NCBI RefSeq assembly: GCF_036898465.1
Contig: NZ_JARUMJ010000001.1
Location: forward strand, 8,432,001-8,496,000
Direction: 5' to 3'
Length of the DNA: 64,000 nt
Origin: Streptomyces sp. B21-105
GTDB lineage: Bacteria; Actinomycetota; Actinomycetes; Streptomycetales; Streptomycetaceae
Part shown: positions 1 through 11,034 of the stretch, in pieces
Layout: every line of letters begins with the position of its first letter
Position numbering within the stretch: the first letter of the stretch is position 1
Notes under the pieces: generated by a model
The model's input: the letters and a program-made list of their open reading frames with translations, nothing else
The model's database searches: none
What the model was told of the DNA's origin: nothing
Translations under genes and position numbers: made by a program

Positions 1-930
1 ATCGTGCTCGGCGTACTGCCGGGTCTCCCGAAGATCGCCGTCCACTGGCCGCTCATCGACTTCGAGTGCGGCCCGATCGGCGGCTCGGACACGTTCATCG
101 AGTGGTTCTTCAAGGGGGAGCGGGGCGAGATCGACCCGTTCGTCCTGGTCGTCGAGGGCTCCATCCCCAACGAGGCGATCAAACCCGAGGGCTACTGGTG
201 CGGCTTCGGCGACAACCCGGAGACCGGCCAGCCGATCACCACCAGCGAGTGGATCGACCGGCTCGCCCCGAAGGCCCTGGCGGTCGTCGCCATCGGCACC
301 TGCGCCACCTACGGCGGCATCCACGCCATGGCCGGCAACCCGACCGGCGCCATGGGCGTGCCGGACTACCTCGGCTGGGACTGGAAGTCCCACGCGGGCA
401 TCCCCATCGTGTGCGTCCCGGGCTGTCCGATCCAGCCCGACAACTTCTCCGAGACGCTCACCTACCTGCTCTACCAGGCGGCCGGCTCCGCCCCGATGAT
501 CCCGCTGGACGACAAGCTGCGCCCCACCTGGCTGTTCGGGGCCACCGTGCACGAGGGCTGCGACCGCGCGGGCTACTACGAGCAGGGCCAGTTCGCGCTG
601 TCGTACGACTCCCCGACGTGCCTGGTCAAGCTCGGCTGCTGGGGCCCGGTCGTCAAGTGCAACGTGCCCAAGCGCGGCTGGATGAACGGCATCGGCGGCT
701 GCCCCAACGTGGGCGGCATCTGCATCGCCTGCACGATGCCGGGCTTCCCCGACAAGTTCATGCCGTTCATGGACGAGCCGCCCGGCGCCAAGGTGTCCAG
801 CGGCGCCAGCGGGGCGTACGGCGCCGTCGTTCGCACCCTGCGGTCGATCACCGCCAGGACCGTCGACAAGGAGCCCAAGTGGCGCCGCACCGGAGACCGG
901 ATCACCACCGGATACCGACCCCCGTGGTGA
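1..930 (+). CDS. hhyS: [NiFe]-hydrogenase small subunit, group 1h/5 (5' partial)
   Basis: Electron-transfer subunit of a high-affinity, oxygen-tolerant uptake hydrogenase. The open frame runs off the left edge of the window, so the N-terminus is missing; the GTG at position 4 is not evidence for a start. Visible iron-sulfur ligand motifs include FECGPIGG near the start, GTCATYGG, CVPGCPIQPDN, HEGCDR, LGCWGPVVKCN, GGCPNVGGICIACTMPGFPDK. The classical ECTGC motif of standard small subunits is absent, as expected for the group formerly called group 5. The large subunit follows 84 bp downstream. The subunit should pass electrons from H2 oxidation toward the respiratory chain on the cytoplasmic side of the membrane. 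Confidence 0.93.
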   Translation: MVLGVLPGLPKIAVHWPLIDFECGPIGGSDTFIEWFFKGERGEIDPFVLVVEGSIPNEAIKPEGYWCGFGDNPETGQPITTSEWIDRLAPKALAVVAIGTCATYGGIHAMAGNPTGAMGVPDYLGWDWKSHAGIPIVCVPGCPIQPDNFSETLTYLLYQAAGSAPMIPLDDKLRPTWLFGATVHEGCDRAGYYEQGQFALSYDSPTCLVKLGCWGPVVKCNVPKRGWMNGIGGCPNVGGICIACTMPGFPDKFMPFMDEPPGAKVSSGASGAYGAVVRTLRSITARTVDKEPKWRRTGDRITTGYRPPW

Positions 931-1014
931 GCGGCGGCCGCAGGTAGTCCGCTCCCCGCTTCGTGCACCCCCCACCCCCCGTACCTCCCGCGCAACGAAG
1001 GGCACGGCACACAG

Positions 1015-2799
1015 ATGGCACCGAAGACGAAGGCGGCCGGCGACGGCACCGGCCTGGTGGAGATGGCCTGGGACCCGATCACCCGGATCGTGGGCAGCCT
1101 GGGCATCCACACGAAGATCGACTTCAAACAGAAACGGGTCGCCGAGTGCTACAGCACCTCGTCGGTCTTCCGTGGCTACAGCGTCTTCATGCGCGGCAAG
1201 GACCCCCGCGACGCCCACTTCATCACCAGCCGCATCTGCGGGATCTGCGGGGACAACCACGCCACCTGCTCGGTGTACGCGCAGAACATGGCGTACGGCG
1301 TGAAACCCCCGCACCTCGCCGAGTGGATCATCAACCTCGGCGAGTCCGCGGAGTACATGTTCGACCACAACATCTTCCAGGAGAACCTGGTCGGGGTCGA
1401 CTACTGCGAGAAGATGGTCCGCGAGACCAACCCCGGCGTCCTCGAACTCGCCGAGCGCACCGAGGCCCCGCACGCGGCCGAGCACGGCTACCGCACGATC
1501 GCCGACATCATGCGCTCGCTCAACCCGCTGGAGGGCGAGTTCTACCGCGAGGCCCTCCAGGTCAGTCGCTACACGCGCGAGATGTTCTGCCTGATGGAGG
1601 GCCGCCATGTGCACCCCTCCACGCTCTACCCCGGTGGCGTCGGCACCATCGCCTCCGTCCAGCTCTTCACGGACTACCTCAGCCGCCTGATGCGCTACGT
1701 GGAGTTCATGAAGCGCGTCGTGCCCCTGCACGACGACCTGTTCGACTTCTTCTACGAGGCGCTGCCCGGCTACGAGGAAGTCGGCCGCCGCCGGGTCCTG
1801 CTCGGCTGCTGGGGCGCGCTCAACGACCCCGAGCACTGCGACTTCACCTACGCCAACATGACGGACTGGGGCCGGCGCATGTTCGTCACGCCCGGCGTCA
1901 TCGTCGACGGCAAGCTGGTCACCAACGACCTCACCGAGATCAACCTCGGCATCCGCATCCTGCTGGGCAGCTCCTACTACGAGGACTGGCAGGGCCAGGA
2001 GCAGTTCGTCACCCGCGACCCGCTCGGCAACCCGGTGGACCCGCGCCACCCGTGGAACCAGCACACCATCCCCGCCCCGCAGAAGCGCGACTTCGACGAC
2101 AAGTACAGCTGGGTCATGTCGCCCCGCTGGTTCGACGGCAAGGACCACCTCGCCCTGGACACCGGCGGCGGCCCCATCGCCCGCCTGTGGTCCACCGCCC
2201 TGTCCGGGCTCGTCGACATCGGCTACGTCAAGGCCACCGGCCACAGCGTGGTCATCAACCTGCCCCGCACCATGACCAAGCCGGAGACCAGCTTCGAGTG
2301 GAAGATCCCGCAGTGGTCCAACGCCCTGGAGCGCAACCGCGCCCGCACCTACTTCCAGGCGTACGCGGCCGCCGTCGCCCTGCACTGCGCGGAGAAGGGC
2401 CTGGCGGAGGTCCGCGCCGGACGCACCCAGACCTGGGAGAAGTTCGAGGTCCCCGACGAGGGCATCGGCGTCGGCTTCACCGAGGCCGTCCGAGGCGTCC
2501 TGTCCCACCACATGGTGATCCGCGACGGCAAGATCGCCAACTACCACCCGTACCCGCCCACCCCCTGGAACGCCAGCACCAGGGACACCTTCGGCACCCC
2601 GGGCCCGTACGAGGACGCCGTGCAGAACACGCCCATCTTCGAGGAGAACACCCCGGAGAACTTCAAGGGCATCGACATCATGCGCGCCGTCCGCAGCTTC
2701 GACCCCTGTCTGCCCTGCGGCGTCCACATGTACGTCGGCGGCGGCAAGACGGTGAAGTCGATGCACGTGCCCACCGGCCTGAGCGGACTGGGCGGATGA
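1015..2799 (+). CDS. hhyL: [NiFe]-hydrogenase large subunit, group 1h/5
   Basis: Catalytic subunit carrying the NiFe(CN)2CO centre. The 594-residue product has the N-terminal DPITRIVG motif, the first nickel-ligand pair in RICGICGDNH and the second in DPCLPCGVH near the C-terminus. After that histidine 23 residues remain (MYVGGG onward); these are the peptide expected to be removed by the maturation endopeptidase encoded at 6155-6742. The ribosome site ahead of the ATG is weak. The stop overlaps the start of the NifU-like gene as ATGA, so translation is probably coupled. This lineage is known for oxidising atmospheric H2 during starvation or sporulation in actinomycetes. Confidence 0.95.
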   Translation: MAPKTKAAGDGTGLVEMAWDPITRIVGSLGIHTKIDFKQKRVAECYSTSSVFRGYSVFMRGKDPRDAHFITSRICGICGDNHATCSVYAQNMAYGVKPPHLAEWIINLGESAEYMFDHNIFQENLVGVDYCEKMVRETNPGVLELAERTEAPHAAEHGYRTIADIMRSLNPLEGEFYREALQVSRYTREMFCLMEGRHVHPSTLYPGGVGTIASVQLFTDYLSRLMRYVEFMKRVVPLHDDLFDFFYEALPGYEEVGRRRVLLGCWGALNDPEHCDFTYANMTDWGRRMFVTPGVIVDGKLVTNDLTEINLGIRILLGSSYYEDWQGQEQFVTRDPLGNPVDPRHPWNQHTIPAPQKRDFDDKYSWVMSPRWFDGKDHLALDTGGGPIARLWSTALSGLVDIGYVKATGHSVVINLPRTMTKPETSFEWKIPQWSNALERNRARTYFQAYAAAVALHCAEKGLAEVRAGRTQTWEKFEVPDEGIGVGFTEAVRGVLSHHMVIRDGKIANYHPYPPTPWNASTRDTFGTPGPYEDAVQNTPIFEENTPENFKGIDIMRAVRSFDPCLPCGVHMYVGGGKTVKSMHVPTGLSGLGG

Positions 2800-3329
2800 G
2801 CGCGGCGACGGCGGCGACGCCGGTGAACGCCGAGCAGACCGGACGCCGTGTCGAGGAGGTGCTGGAGCGGCTGACCGCGAGCGGCGATCCGGCCGCCGCC
2901 GCGGCAGCGGAGGAACTCGTGCGGTCCCTCATGGACTTCTACGGCGCCGGACTCGCCCGCATCCTCCACCTGCTGTCCGCCGCCCCGGACGGTCCGGCGG
3001 CGCGGCTGCTCGGCGACGAACTCGTCGCGAGCCTGCTCGTCCTGCACGACCTGCACCCCGAGGACCGCGACACCCGTATCGCCCGGGCCCTCGACAGCGT
3101 CCGCGAACACGCCCTGGAGGTCGTGGACTTCGACGAGGGCAGCGGCACCCTGTCGCTGCGGACCCAGGAGGCAGGCGGCTGCGGATGCGGCTCCGGCGCG
3201 GACGCCCGGCAGGCCGCGGAGGCCGCCCTCGCCTGCTTCGCACCGGAGGTCAGGGCCGTCGACGTGACGACCGCGCCCGCGGGGCCCGCGCTCCTGCAGA
3301 TCGGCACCGCCCCGACGGGCGCCCGATGA
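2796..3329 (+). CDS. NifU-like C-terminal domain protein, hydrogenase-associated
   Basis: A 177-residue protein whose C-terminal part (residues about 105-165) resembles the NifU/Nfu scaffold domain. The cysteine motif is GGCGCG rather than the usual CxxC, with a third cysteine in LACFAPEV. The N-terminal half is alpha-helical and unassigned. Start ATG overlaps the large-subunit stop. From context it is likely an assembly or delivery factor for the iron-sulfur clusters of the small subunit, but the altered motif leaves cluster binding unproven. Confidence 0.8.
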   Translation: MSAATAATPVNAEQTGRRVEEVLERLTASGDPAAAAAAEELVRSLMDFYGAGLARILHLLSAAPDGPAARLLGDELVASLLVLHDLHPEDRDTRIARALDSVREHALEVVDFDEGSGTLSLRTQEAGGCGCGSGADARQAAEAALACFAPEVRAVDVTTAPAGPALLQIGTAPTGAR

Positions 3330-3967
3330 CGGCGTCCCCGGCGACGCACACGCAGGGCCTTCGGAGGTTCGTCACCGAACGTACCCCGCAGCCCGAACGG
3401 TGCGAACTGTGCGCCGTGACGGTCCCGGCGGACCACCGCCACCTGGTCGACACCGAGAAACGCGCCCTCGTCTGCGCCTGCGCCCCCTGCGGGCTGCTGA
3501 TGGAGCAGCCGGGGGCCGCCGCAGGCCGCTTCCGCACCGTCCCTGACCGCTATCTCGCCGACCCCGCACACCACCTCGACGACAGCGCGTGGGACGCCCT
3601 GCAGATCCCGGTCGGCGTCGCCTTCCTGTTCCGCAACGCGGCACTCGACCGGCTGGTCGCCCTCTACCCGAGCCCGGCCGGCGCCACCGAGAGCGAACTC
3701 GACCCCGCCACCTGGACGGACGTCCTCGGCGGCAGCCGCCTCGCCGCACTGCTCGAACCCGATGTGGAGGCACTGCTGCTGCACCGCACCAACGGCAGCT
3801 GCGTGTGCCACCTCGTCCCCATCGACGTCTGCTACGAACTCGTCGGCCGCATGCGCCTGTTGTGGCAGGGCTTCGACGGCGGCGCCGAGGCCCGCGCCGC
3901 TCTGGACGCGTTCTTCGCGGACGTCGCGCGCCGCGCCCGCCCCGTGGACGAGGCGGTGCGGCCGTGA
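3326..3967 (+). CDS. DUF5947-like hydrogenase-cluster protein
   Basis: A 213-residue protein with a cysteine pair (CELCA, near residue 26) and a second cluster (CACAPC, near residue 50), which together could bind a metal or an iron-sulfur cluster. The middle and C-terminus carry no motif I recognise. Start ATG overlaps the preceding stop by 4 nt, and the stop overlaps the next GTG in the same way. Proteins of this family sit beside group 1h hydrogenases in actinomycetes; their function is unknown. Context suggests a maturation or electron-transfer role. Confidence 0.7.
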   Translation: MTASPATHTQGLRRFVTERTPQPERCELCAVTVPADHRHLVDTEKRALVCACAPCGLLMEQPGAAAGRFRTVPDRYLADPAHHLDDSAWDALQIPVGVAFLFRNAALDRLVALYPSPAGATESELDPATWTDVLGGSRLAALLEPDVEALLLHRTNGSCVCHLVPIDVCYELVGRMRLLWQGFDGGAEARAALDAFFADVARRARPVDEAVRP

Positions 3968-4701
3968 CGGAGTTCTCCTTCGCCTGCACCGGCGTGCGCG
4001 CCGACCGGTACGCCGCCGGACCGACCCTGGTCTTCCGGCTGCGGGTCACCGCCGCGGCCGGCGCACGCGTGCACGCCCTCGCGCTGCGCTGCCAGATCCG
4101 CATCGAACCCGCCCGCCGGACCTACGGGGCGGCCGAGGCCGACGGACTGTCCGACCTCTTCGGCGAGCGCTCCCGCTGGGGCAGCACCCTCCAGCCGGTG
4201 CAGTTCGCCCAGGTCGCGCTCATGGTCCCGAGTTTCACCGGAGAGATCGAGACCGACCTCGTCGTGCCCTGCACGTACGACATGGACGTCGCCGCGACCC
4301 GCTACCTCACCGCCCTCACCGACGGCGAGGTCCCGCTGCTGATGCTGTTCTCCGGTACGGCCTTCACCGGGGACGGCGGATTCCAGGTCGAGCCGGTTCC
4401 CTGGGACCGGGAGGCGGCGTTCCGGATGCCGGTCGCCGTCTGGCGGGAGATGGTCGAACAGCACTTCCCCGGCTGCGGCTGGATCCGGCTGCCGCGCGAC
4501 ACCATGGACGCCCTGCTCGCCTACCGCTCCCGGCACGCCCTGACCTCCTGGGAGGCGACCCTCAAGGCCCTGCTCGGCGACGACGGCGACGGACGCGGCG
4601 GCGACCGGGGCGACCGGGGCGACGACGACGGCGTCCTCGCACCGCCCGCGCGCGATCCGTTCCGCGCGCTCACCGGCAGCACCGGAAGGACGGATCCGTG
4701 A
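3964..4701 (+). CDS. DUF6084-like hydrogenase-cluster protein
   Basis: A 245-residue protein of unknown function, mostly beta-strand-like in the first 180 residues (FSFACTGVRADRY, LVFRLRVTAAAG), with a conserved central segment RWGSTLQPVQFAQV. The C-terminus is low in complexity, with Asp/Gly/Arg repeats around residue 205-220 (GDDGDGRGGDRGDRG). GTG start overlaps the previous stop by 4 nt and its own stop overlaps the next GTG. It appears to be part of the hydrogenase accessory set; no enzymatic motif is visible. Confidence 0.65.
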   Translation: MTEFSFACTGVRADRYAAGPTLVFRLRVTAAAGARVHALALRCQIRIEPARRTYGAAEADGLSDLFGERSRWGSTLQPVQFAQVALMVPSFTGEIETDLVVPCTYDMDVAATRYLTALTDGEVPLLMLFSGTAFTGDGGFQVEPVPWDREAAFRMPVAVWREMVEQHFPGCGWIRLPRDTMDALLAYRSRHALTSWEATLKALLGDDGDGRGGDRGDRGDDDGVLAPPARDPFRALTGSTGRTDP

Positions 4702-6158
4702 CCGTGACCACCTTCGCGCCCGAGACCGAGGAACGGTTCGCCCTCGCCCGGCAGGTCGCCGACGCCGTCCTCTTCGAGGGCTATGTGCTCTACCCGTACC
4801 GGGCCTCCGCCGCCAAGAACCGGCTGCGCTGGCAGTTCGGGGTGCTGGTGCCGCCCGGCTGGGGCGCGGACTGCGAGGAGCACGACTTCCAGCACACCGA
4901 GTGCCTGATGGAGCCGAAGGCGGGCGCGACCCTCTCGGTCGAGGTGCGCTTCCTGCACGCCCGACGGCGCACCGTGCAGCGGACCCGCCCGGACGGCGGC
5001 TTCGACACGGTGCCCGAACTCCGCCTCGACGACCGGGTGCTGATGCCCTGGGACGAGGGCAGCGAGGAGCGGGTCGAGGTGGTCGCGCCGGTGGACGACC
5101 TCCTCGGGGACGGCGTCACACATCCCTTCAGCCGCCCCGCCCGCGAGGACGCCGAACCCGTCCTGGACGCGGCCGGCCGCACCGTGGGCCGGCTGGTCCG
5201 GCGGTGCGAGGAGATCAGCGGGACGATCCGGCTGTCCGCCCGTGAGCTCGACGGCCCCTACCGGACCCTGCGGCTGACCGCCGTCGTCGAGAACACCGGT
5301 GACTGGACGCCCTCCGGGAGCAGCGGCGCCGGCCGGGACGCGGCCCTGCCGCACTCCCTGGTCGCCACCCACCTCCTCATGGCGCTGAGCGCCGGATCGT
5401 TCCTGTCGATGACCGATCCCCCCGAGTGGGCCAAGGGCGCGGTCGCCGCCTGCCGCAACCTGCACACCTGGCCCGTGCTCGCCGGCGAACCCGGCCGCGC
5501 CGACCTCGTGCTGTCCTCGCCGATCATCCTGGAGGACCATCCGGCCATCGCCCCGGAGAGCCCCGGCGCGCTCTACGACGCCACCGAGATCGACGAGATC
5601 CTCGCGCTGCGCACCGCCGCTCTCACCGACGAGGAGAAACGGGAGGCGCGCGGCACCGACGAGCGGGCGGCCGCGGTGATCGAGCTGGCGGACTCGATGC
5701 CGGCCGAGGTCCTGGAGCGGCTGCACGGCGCGGTGCGCAGCCTGCGCGAGGTCACCGGCCCGGACCTCGCCGCCCCGGGTCAGGCGACCGCGGACCCCGC
5801 CGTCCCGGATGCGGGCTTCCCCGACGAGTACGGGGTGCCGCGACCGGACACCCCCTGGTGGGACCCCGCGAGCGAGGCCGGCTTCGATCCCGCACAGGAC
5901 CGTGTGCTCGTCGACGGCCGGCCGGTGGGCAAGGGCAGCCGCGTCGCGCTGCGACCGGGGCTGCGGCGCACCGACGCGCAGGACATCTTCCTGCAAGGCC
6001 GCACGGCGACCGTCGAGGCGGTCCTGCACGACGTCGACGGCGGGGTGCACCTGGCGGTCACGGTCGAGGGCGACCCGGGCGCCGACATCCGCCGCGAGCA
6101 GGGACGCTTCCTGTACTTCCAGCCCGACGAAGTCACCCCGCTGGAGGAGGACGGATGA
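4698..6158 (+). CDS. Hydrogenase-cluster protein of unknown function (486 aa)
   Basis: The largest accessory protein of the cluster. Residues about 20-100 contain VLFEGYVLYPYRASAAKNRL and an HDFQHTECL segment with His and Cys residues that could bind metal. The middle part resembles no family I can name. The C-terminal 90 residues (after a PDTPWWDP motif) look like a small beta-rich domain ending FLYFQPDEV. The GTG start overlaps the DUF6084-like stop; the stop overlaps the endopeptidase start. Position and coupling argue for a dedicated role in hydrogenase assembly or docking. Confidence 0.6.
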   Translation: MTVTTFAPETEERFALARQVADAVLFEGYVLYPYRASAAKNRLRWQFGVLVPPGWGADCEEHDFQHTECLMEPKAGATLSVEVRFLHARRRTVQRTRPDGGFDTVPELRLDDRVLMPWDEGSEERVEVVAPVDDLLGDGVTHPFSRPAREDAEPVLDAAGRTVGRLVRRCEEISGTIRLSARELDGPYRTLRLTAVVENTGDWTPSGSSGAGRDAALPHSLVATHLLMALSAGSFLSMTDPPEWAKGAVAACRNLHTWPVLAGEPGRADLVLSSPIILEDHPAIAPESPGALYDATEIDEILALRTAALTDEEKREARGTDERAAAVIELADSMPAEVLERLHGAVRSLREVTGPDLAAPGQATADPAVPDAGFPDEYGVPRPDTPWWDPASEAGFDPAQDRVLVDGRPVGKGSRVALRPGLRRTDAQDIFLQGRTATVEAVLHDVDGGVHLAVTVEGDPGADIRREQGRFLYFQPDEVTPLEEDG

Positions 6159-6742
6159 CGCCCTCGGCACCGCCGGACGCCAGGACCCTCGTCGCCGGCA
6201 TCGGCAACGTCTTCCTCGGCGACGACGGCTTCGGCGTGGAGACCGCCCGCCGGCTCGCCGAACGCGAGCTGCCCGCCCACACCGAGGTCGTGGACATCGG
6301 CGTACGGGGGGTGCACCTCGCCTACCAGCTGCTGGACGGCTACGACACCCTCGTCCTCGTGGACGCCACGGCCCGCGGTGAGGCTCCGGGCACCCTGTAC
6401 GTCATCGAACACGACGTCGCGGGCGGGACCCCTTCGCCCGCCGCCGCGATGGACGGCCACCGGATGACCCCCGACACCGTCCTGGCGCTGCTGGGCGCCC
6501 TCTGCGCCGGGACCGGCACGGAGCCGCCGCGCCGCGTCCTGGTGGTCGGCTGCGAACCGGCCTCGGTGGAGGAGGGCATCGGCCTGAGCGCACCGGTGTC
6601 CGACGCCGTACCGCGGGCCGTCCGGCTGATCGAGGACCTGCTGCGGAACAGCGAGCCGTCCGCGGAGCAGACCCCTACCGCACAGACACCGACCGCACAG
6701 ACACCGACCGCGCGGGCTTCGACCGCGCGGGCAACGACATGA
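6155..6742 (+). CDS. Hydrogenase maturation endopeptidase (HyaD/HybD family)
   Basis: Nickel-dependent protease that removes the C-terminal peptide of the large subunit once the active site is assembled. Family motifs are GIGNVFLGDDGFGVE at residues 14-28, DIGVRG, and a later DGHRMTPD. The product is 195 residues; the last 30 are a repetitive tail (TPTAQTPTAQTPTA followed by RASTARATT) not found in typical members and encoded by a 15-bp tandem repeat. Start ATG overlaps the previous stop. Confidence 0.85.
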   Translation: MTPSAPPDARTLVAGIGNVFLGDDGFGVETARRLAERELPAHTEVVDIGVRGVHLAYQLLDGYDTLVLVDATARGEAPGTLYVIEHDVAGGTPSPAAAMDGHRMTPDTVLALLGALCAGTGTEPPRRVLVVGCEPASVEEGIGLSAPVSDAVPRAVRLIEDLLRNSEPSAEQTPTAQTPTAQTPTARASTARATT

Positions 6743-6753
6743 GGAGAGACGGG

Positions 6754-6858
6754 ATGAAGAAGATCGTCATCGGCGGAGCGGCCCTGGCCGCCGTGGTCGC
6801 CGTCTTCGCCGAGGTGTATCCCGACATCAGGCGCTACCTGCGGATCCGACGGATGTGA
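6754..6858 (+). CDS. Small DUF6893-like peptide (34 aa)
   Basis: ATG follows the ribosome site GAGGAG by 7 nt, 12 nt after the endopeptidase stop. The peptide starts MKKIVIGGAALAAVVAVFAE, a single hydrophobic helix, and ends with a basic segment (DIRRYLRIRRM). It resembles the very short DUF6893 proteins found in actinomycetes. Topology suggests a membrane-inserted peptide with a positive tail, perhaps an anchor or accessory subunit for the hydrogenase. Function is not known. Confidence 0.65.
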   Translation: MKKIVIGGAALAAVVAVFAEVYPDIRRYLRIRRM

Positions 6859-6878
6859 CCCTCGGCCGCCACCCGGTG

Positions 6879-6903
6879 CGCCGTTCGGTTGCGTCGAACG
6901 GCG
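6879..6903. terminator. Hairpin downstream of the small peptide gene
   Basis: Perfect 9-bp inverted repeat, CGCCGTTCG and CGAACGGCG, with a 7-nt loop, 20 nt after the stop of the 34-aa gene. There is no T-run. It may attenuate transcription between the structural and hyp genes. Confidence 0.4.
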
Positions 6904-6928
6904 TACCCGCGAGGCCGGTGACGGCGTG

Positions 6929-6946
6929 CCGGGCCGTGCGGCCCGG
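6929..6946. terminator. Second short GC hairpin before hypA
   Basis: CCGGGCC and GGCCCGG separated by 4 nt. With the hairpin at 6879-6903 it makes the 147-bp gap before hypA the only structured break in the hydrogenase locus, so hypA-E may form a second transcription unit. Confidence 0.3.
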
Positions 6947-7005
6947 ACGGGCGCGCCTCTAATGAAGCCCGGCAGAGGCAGTAGCCCGCGGAAGAACGGA
7001 ACCCC

Positions 7006-7401
7006 ATGCACGAGATGTCCGTCGCGCTCGCCGTCGTCGACCAGGTGGCCGAGGCCGCCGGCCGGTCCGCGGGCGTCACGGCGGTGCGATCCGTCCGGCT
7101 CCAGGTGGGCGAACTGGCCGGCGTCGTACCGGACGCCCTCGCCTTCTCCTTCGAGCTGGCCTGCGCCGGAACCCTGCTGGAAGGCGCCGAACTGATCACC
7201 GAAGCGGTGCCGGGACGGGCCCGCTGCACGCCCTGTGCGCATGAATGGGCCGTCGGCATGCCGCCCCGGCTGGCCTGCCCCGCGTGCGGCGCGACGCACA
7301 CCGAACTGCTCGCCGGCCGAGAGCTGAGAATCGTCGACGTGCACTGGGAGGACGGCCCACCGCACGCGTCCACCCGCGAACCGATCTTTGAGGAGCGCTG
7401 A
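7006..7401 (+). CDS. hypA: Hydrogenase nickel incorporation protein HypA
   Basis: Nickel metallochaperone that works with HypB. It begins MHEMSVA, where the N-terminal MHE is the nickel ligand set of the family. The zinc site is CTPCAHEW plus CPACGA, giving two CxxC pairs. Length 131 residues is slightly longer than the usual 113-120. hypB starts 3 nt downstream. Confidence 0.93.
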   Translation: MHEMSVALAVVDQVAEAAGRSAGVTAVRSVRLQVGELAGVVPDALAFSFELACAGTLLEGAELITEAVPGRARCTPCAHEWAVGMPPRLACPACGATHTELLAGRELRIVDVHWEDGPPHASTREPIFEER

Positions 7402-7404
7402 ACC

Positions 7405-8309
7405 ATGTGCCGTGTCGTCGACCTGCGGCAGGCCGTACTCGCGAAGAACGACGCGAGCGCCGACGCACTGCGCGCCCGCCTCGCTGCCCGCGGGACGGCC
7501 GTCGTCAACCTGCTGTCCAGTCCGGGCAGCGGCAAGACCGCGCTGCTGGAGCAGGAACTGCTGCGGGCCCGGGAGCGGTCCCTCCCCGTCGCGGCGCTCA
7601 GCGCCGATCTCGCCACCGAGAACGACGCGGTCCGCCTCGCGCGTTCGGGCGTCCCCGTGAAGCAGGTGCTCACCGACGGACTGTGCCATCTGGAGGCGGG
7701 GATGCTCGCCGGTCACCTCGACGGATGGCTGCCCGACGACACCCGGCTGCTGTTCGTGGAGAACGTCGGCAACCTGGTCTGCCCGGCCTCCTACGACCTG
7801 GGGGAGACCCTGAGGGTCACGCTCGCCAGCGTCACGGAGGGCGAGGACAAGCCGCTCAAGTACCCCACCGCCTTCGGCCTCGCCCACCTGGTGGTGGTCA
7901 CGAAGACCGACATCGCCGAGGCCGTCGAGTTCGACGAGCTCGCGTTCCGCGCGAACGTGGCACAGGTCAACCCGGGAGTCGAGGTGATCCTGACCTCGGC
8001 ACGCCGGGGGCAGGGGATCGGCGCGCTGCTCGACCGGGCGCTGGCGGCCGCGGACGGTGCACCGGTCCACACACCCGTGATGGCCCGGCCGCCGCAGCAC
8101 GACGGTCACTCCGACACGCGCCACAGTCACTCCCACGGGCACGACGGTCACTCCCACACTCACGCGCATCCCGGCCACACGCACCCGCACGACGTCCCCA
8201 CTCACACGCACCCCGGCCCCGCCCACGCGCATCCCGGTCGTGCCCCTGAGCACGACGGCCGTGCCCCCGTGCACCCGGAGGCCACCGGCACCGCGGGCCA
8301 CACCCACCC

Positions 8310-8313
<4 letters not shown>
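7405..8313 (+). CDS. hypB: Hydrogenase nickel incorporation GTPase HypB with C-terminal His-rich tail
   Basis: GTPase that drives nickel insertion into the large subunit. The P-loop SSPGSGKT is at residues 38-45 and the G-domain metal site includes Cys94-His95 (DGLCHLEAG). The protein lacks the N-terminal CxxCGC nickel motif and any His-rich N-terminus. Instead, residues 231-302 hold 21 histidines (for example [19 protein letters not shown]), so the nickel-storage region is at the other end. Stop overlaps the hypF GTG start. Confidence 0.93.
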
Positions 8314-10700
<2,387 letters not shown>

Positions 10701-10731
10701 GTAACGCGCGACCCACAGCGAGGAGAGGCTC

Positions 10732-11034
10732 ATGTGCCTGGCGGTACCCGGCAAAGTGCTGGACATCGAGGAACGTGACGGCACCCGGATGGCCACCGTC
10801 GACTTCGGCGGCGTGGTCAAGGAGGTGTGCCTGGAGTACCTGCCCGACCTCCGGGTCGGCGAGTACGCCATCGTCCACGTCGGGTTCGCCCTGCAACGCC
10901 TGGACGAGGAGTCGGCGCGGCAGACGCTCGAACTCTTCGCCGAACTGGGCCTGTTGCAGGAGGAGTTCGGCGACCCCTGGGAGACGGCTGCGATGGAGGC
11001 GGCCGAGGACGCCGTGGAAGAGGTGCGGAAGTGA
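10732..11034 (+). CDS. hypC: Hydrogenase maturation chaperone HypC
   Basis: Small chaperone that carries the Fe(CN)2CO unit between HypD and the apo large subunit. It begins MCLAVPGKV; the essential Cys2 is present. The length of 100 residues is in range. A GAGGAG ribosome site precedes the ATG. The stop overlaps the hypD GTG start. Confidence 0.94.
   Translation: MCLAVPGKVLDIEERDGTRMATVDFGGVVKEVCLEYLPDLRVGEYAIVHVGFALQRLDEESARQTLELFAELGLLQEEFGDPWETAAMEAAEDAVEEVRK

Noticed and set aside
963..3329. Long plus-strand frame overlapping the hydrogenase large subunit
   Set aside because: Only its last 177 codons (the NifU-like gene from 2796) are real; the rest is an Arg/Pro/His-rich shadow of the large subunit.
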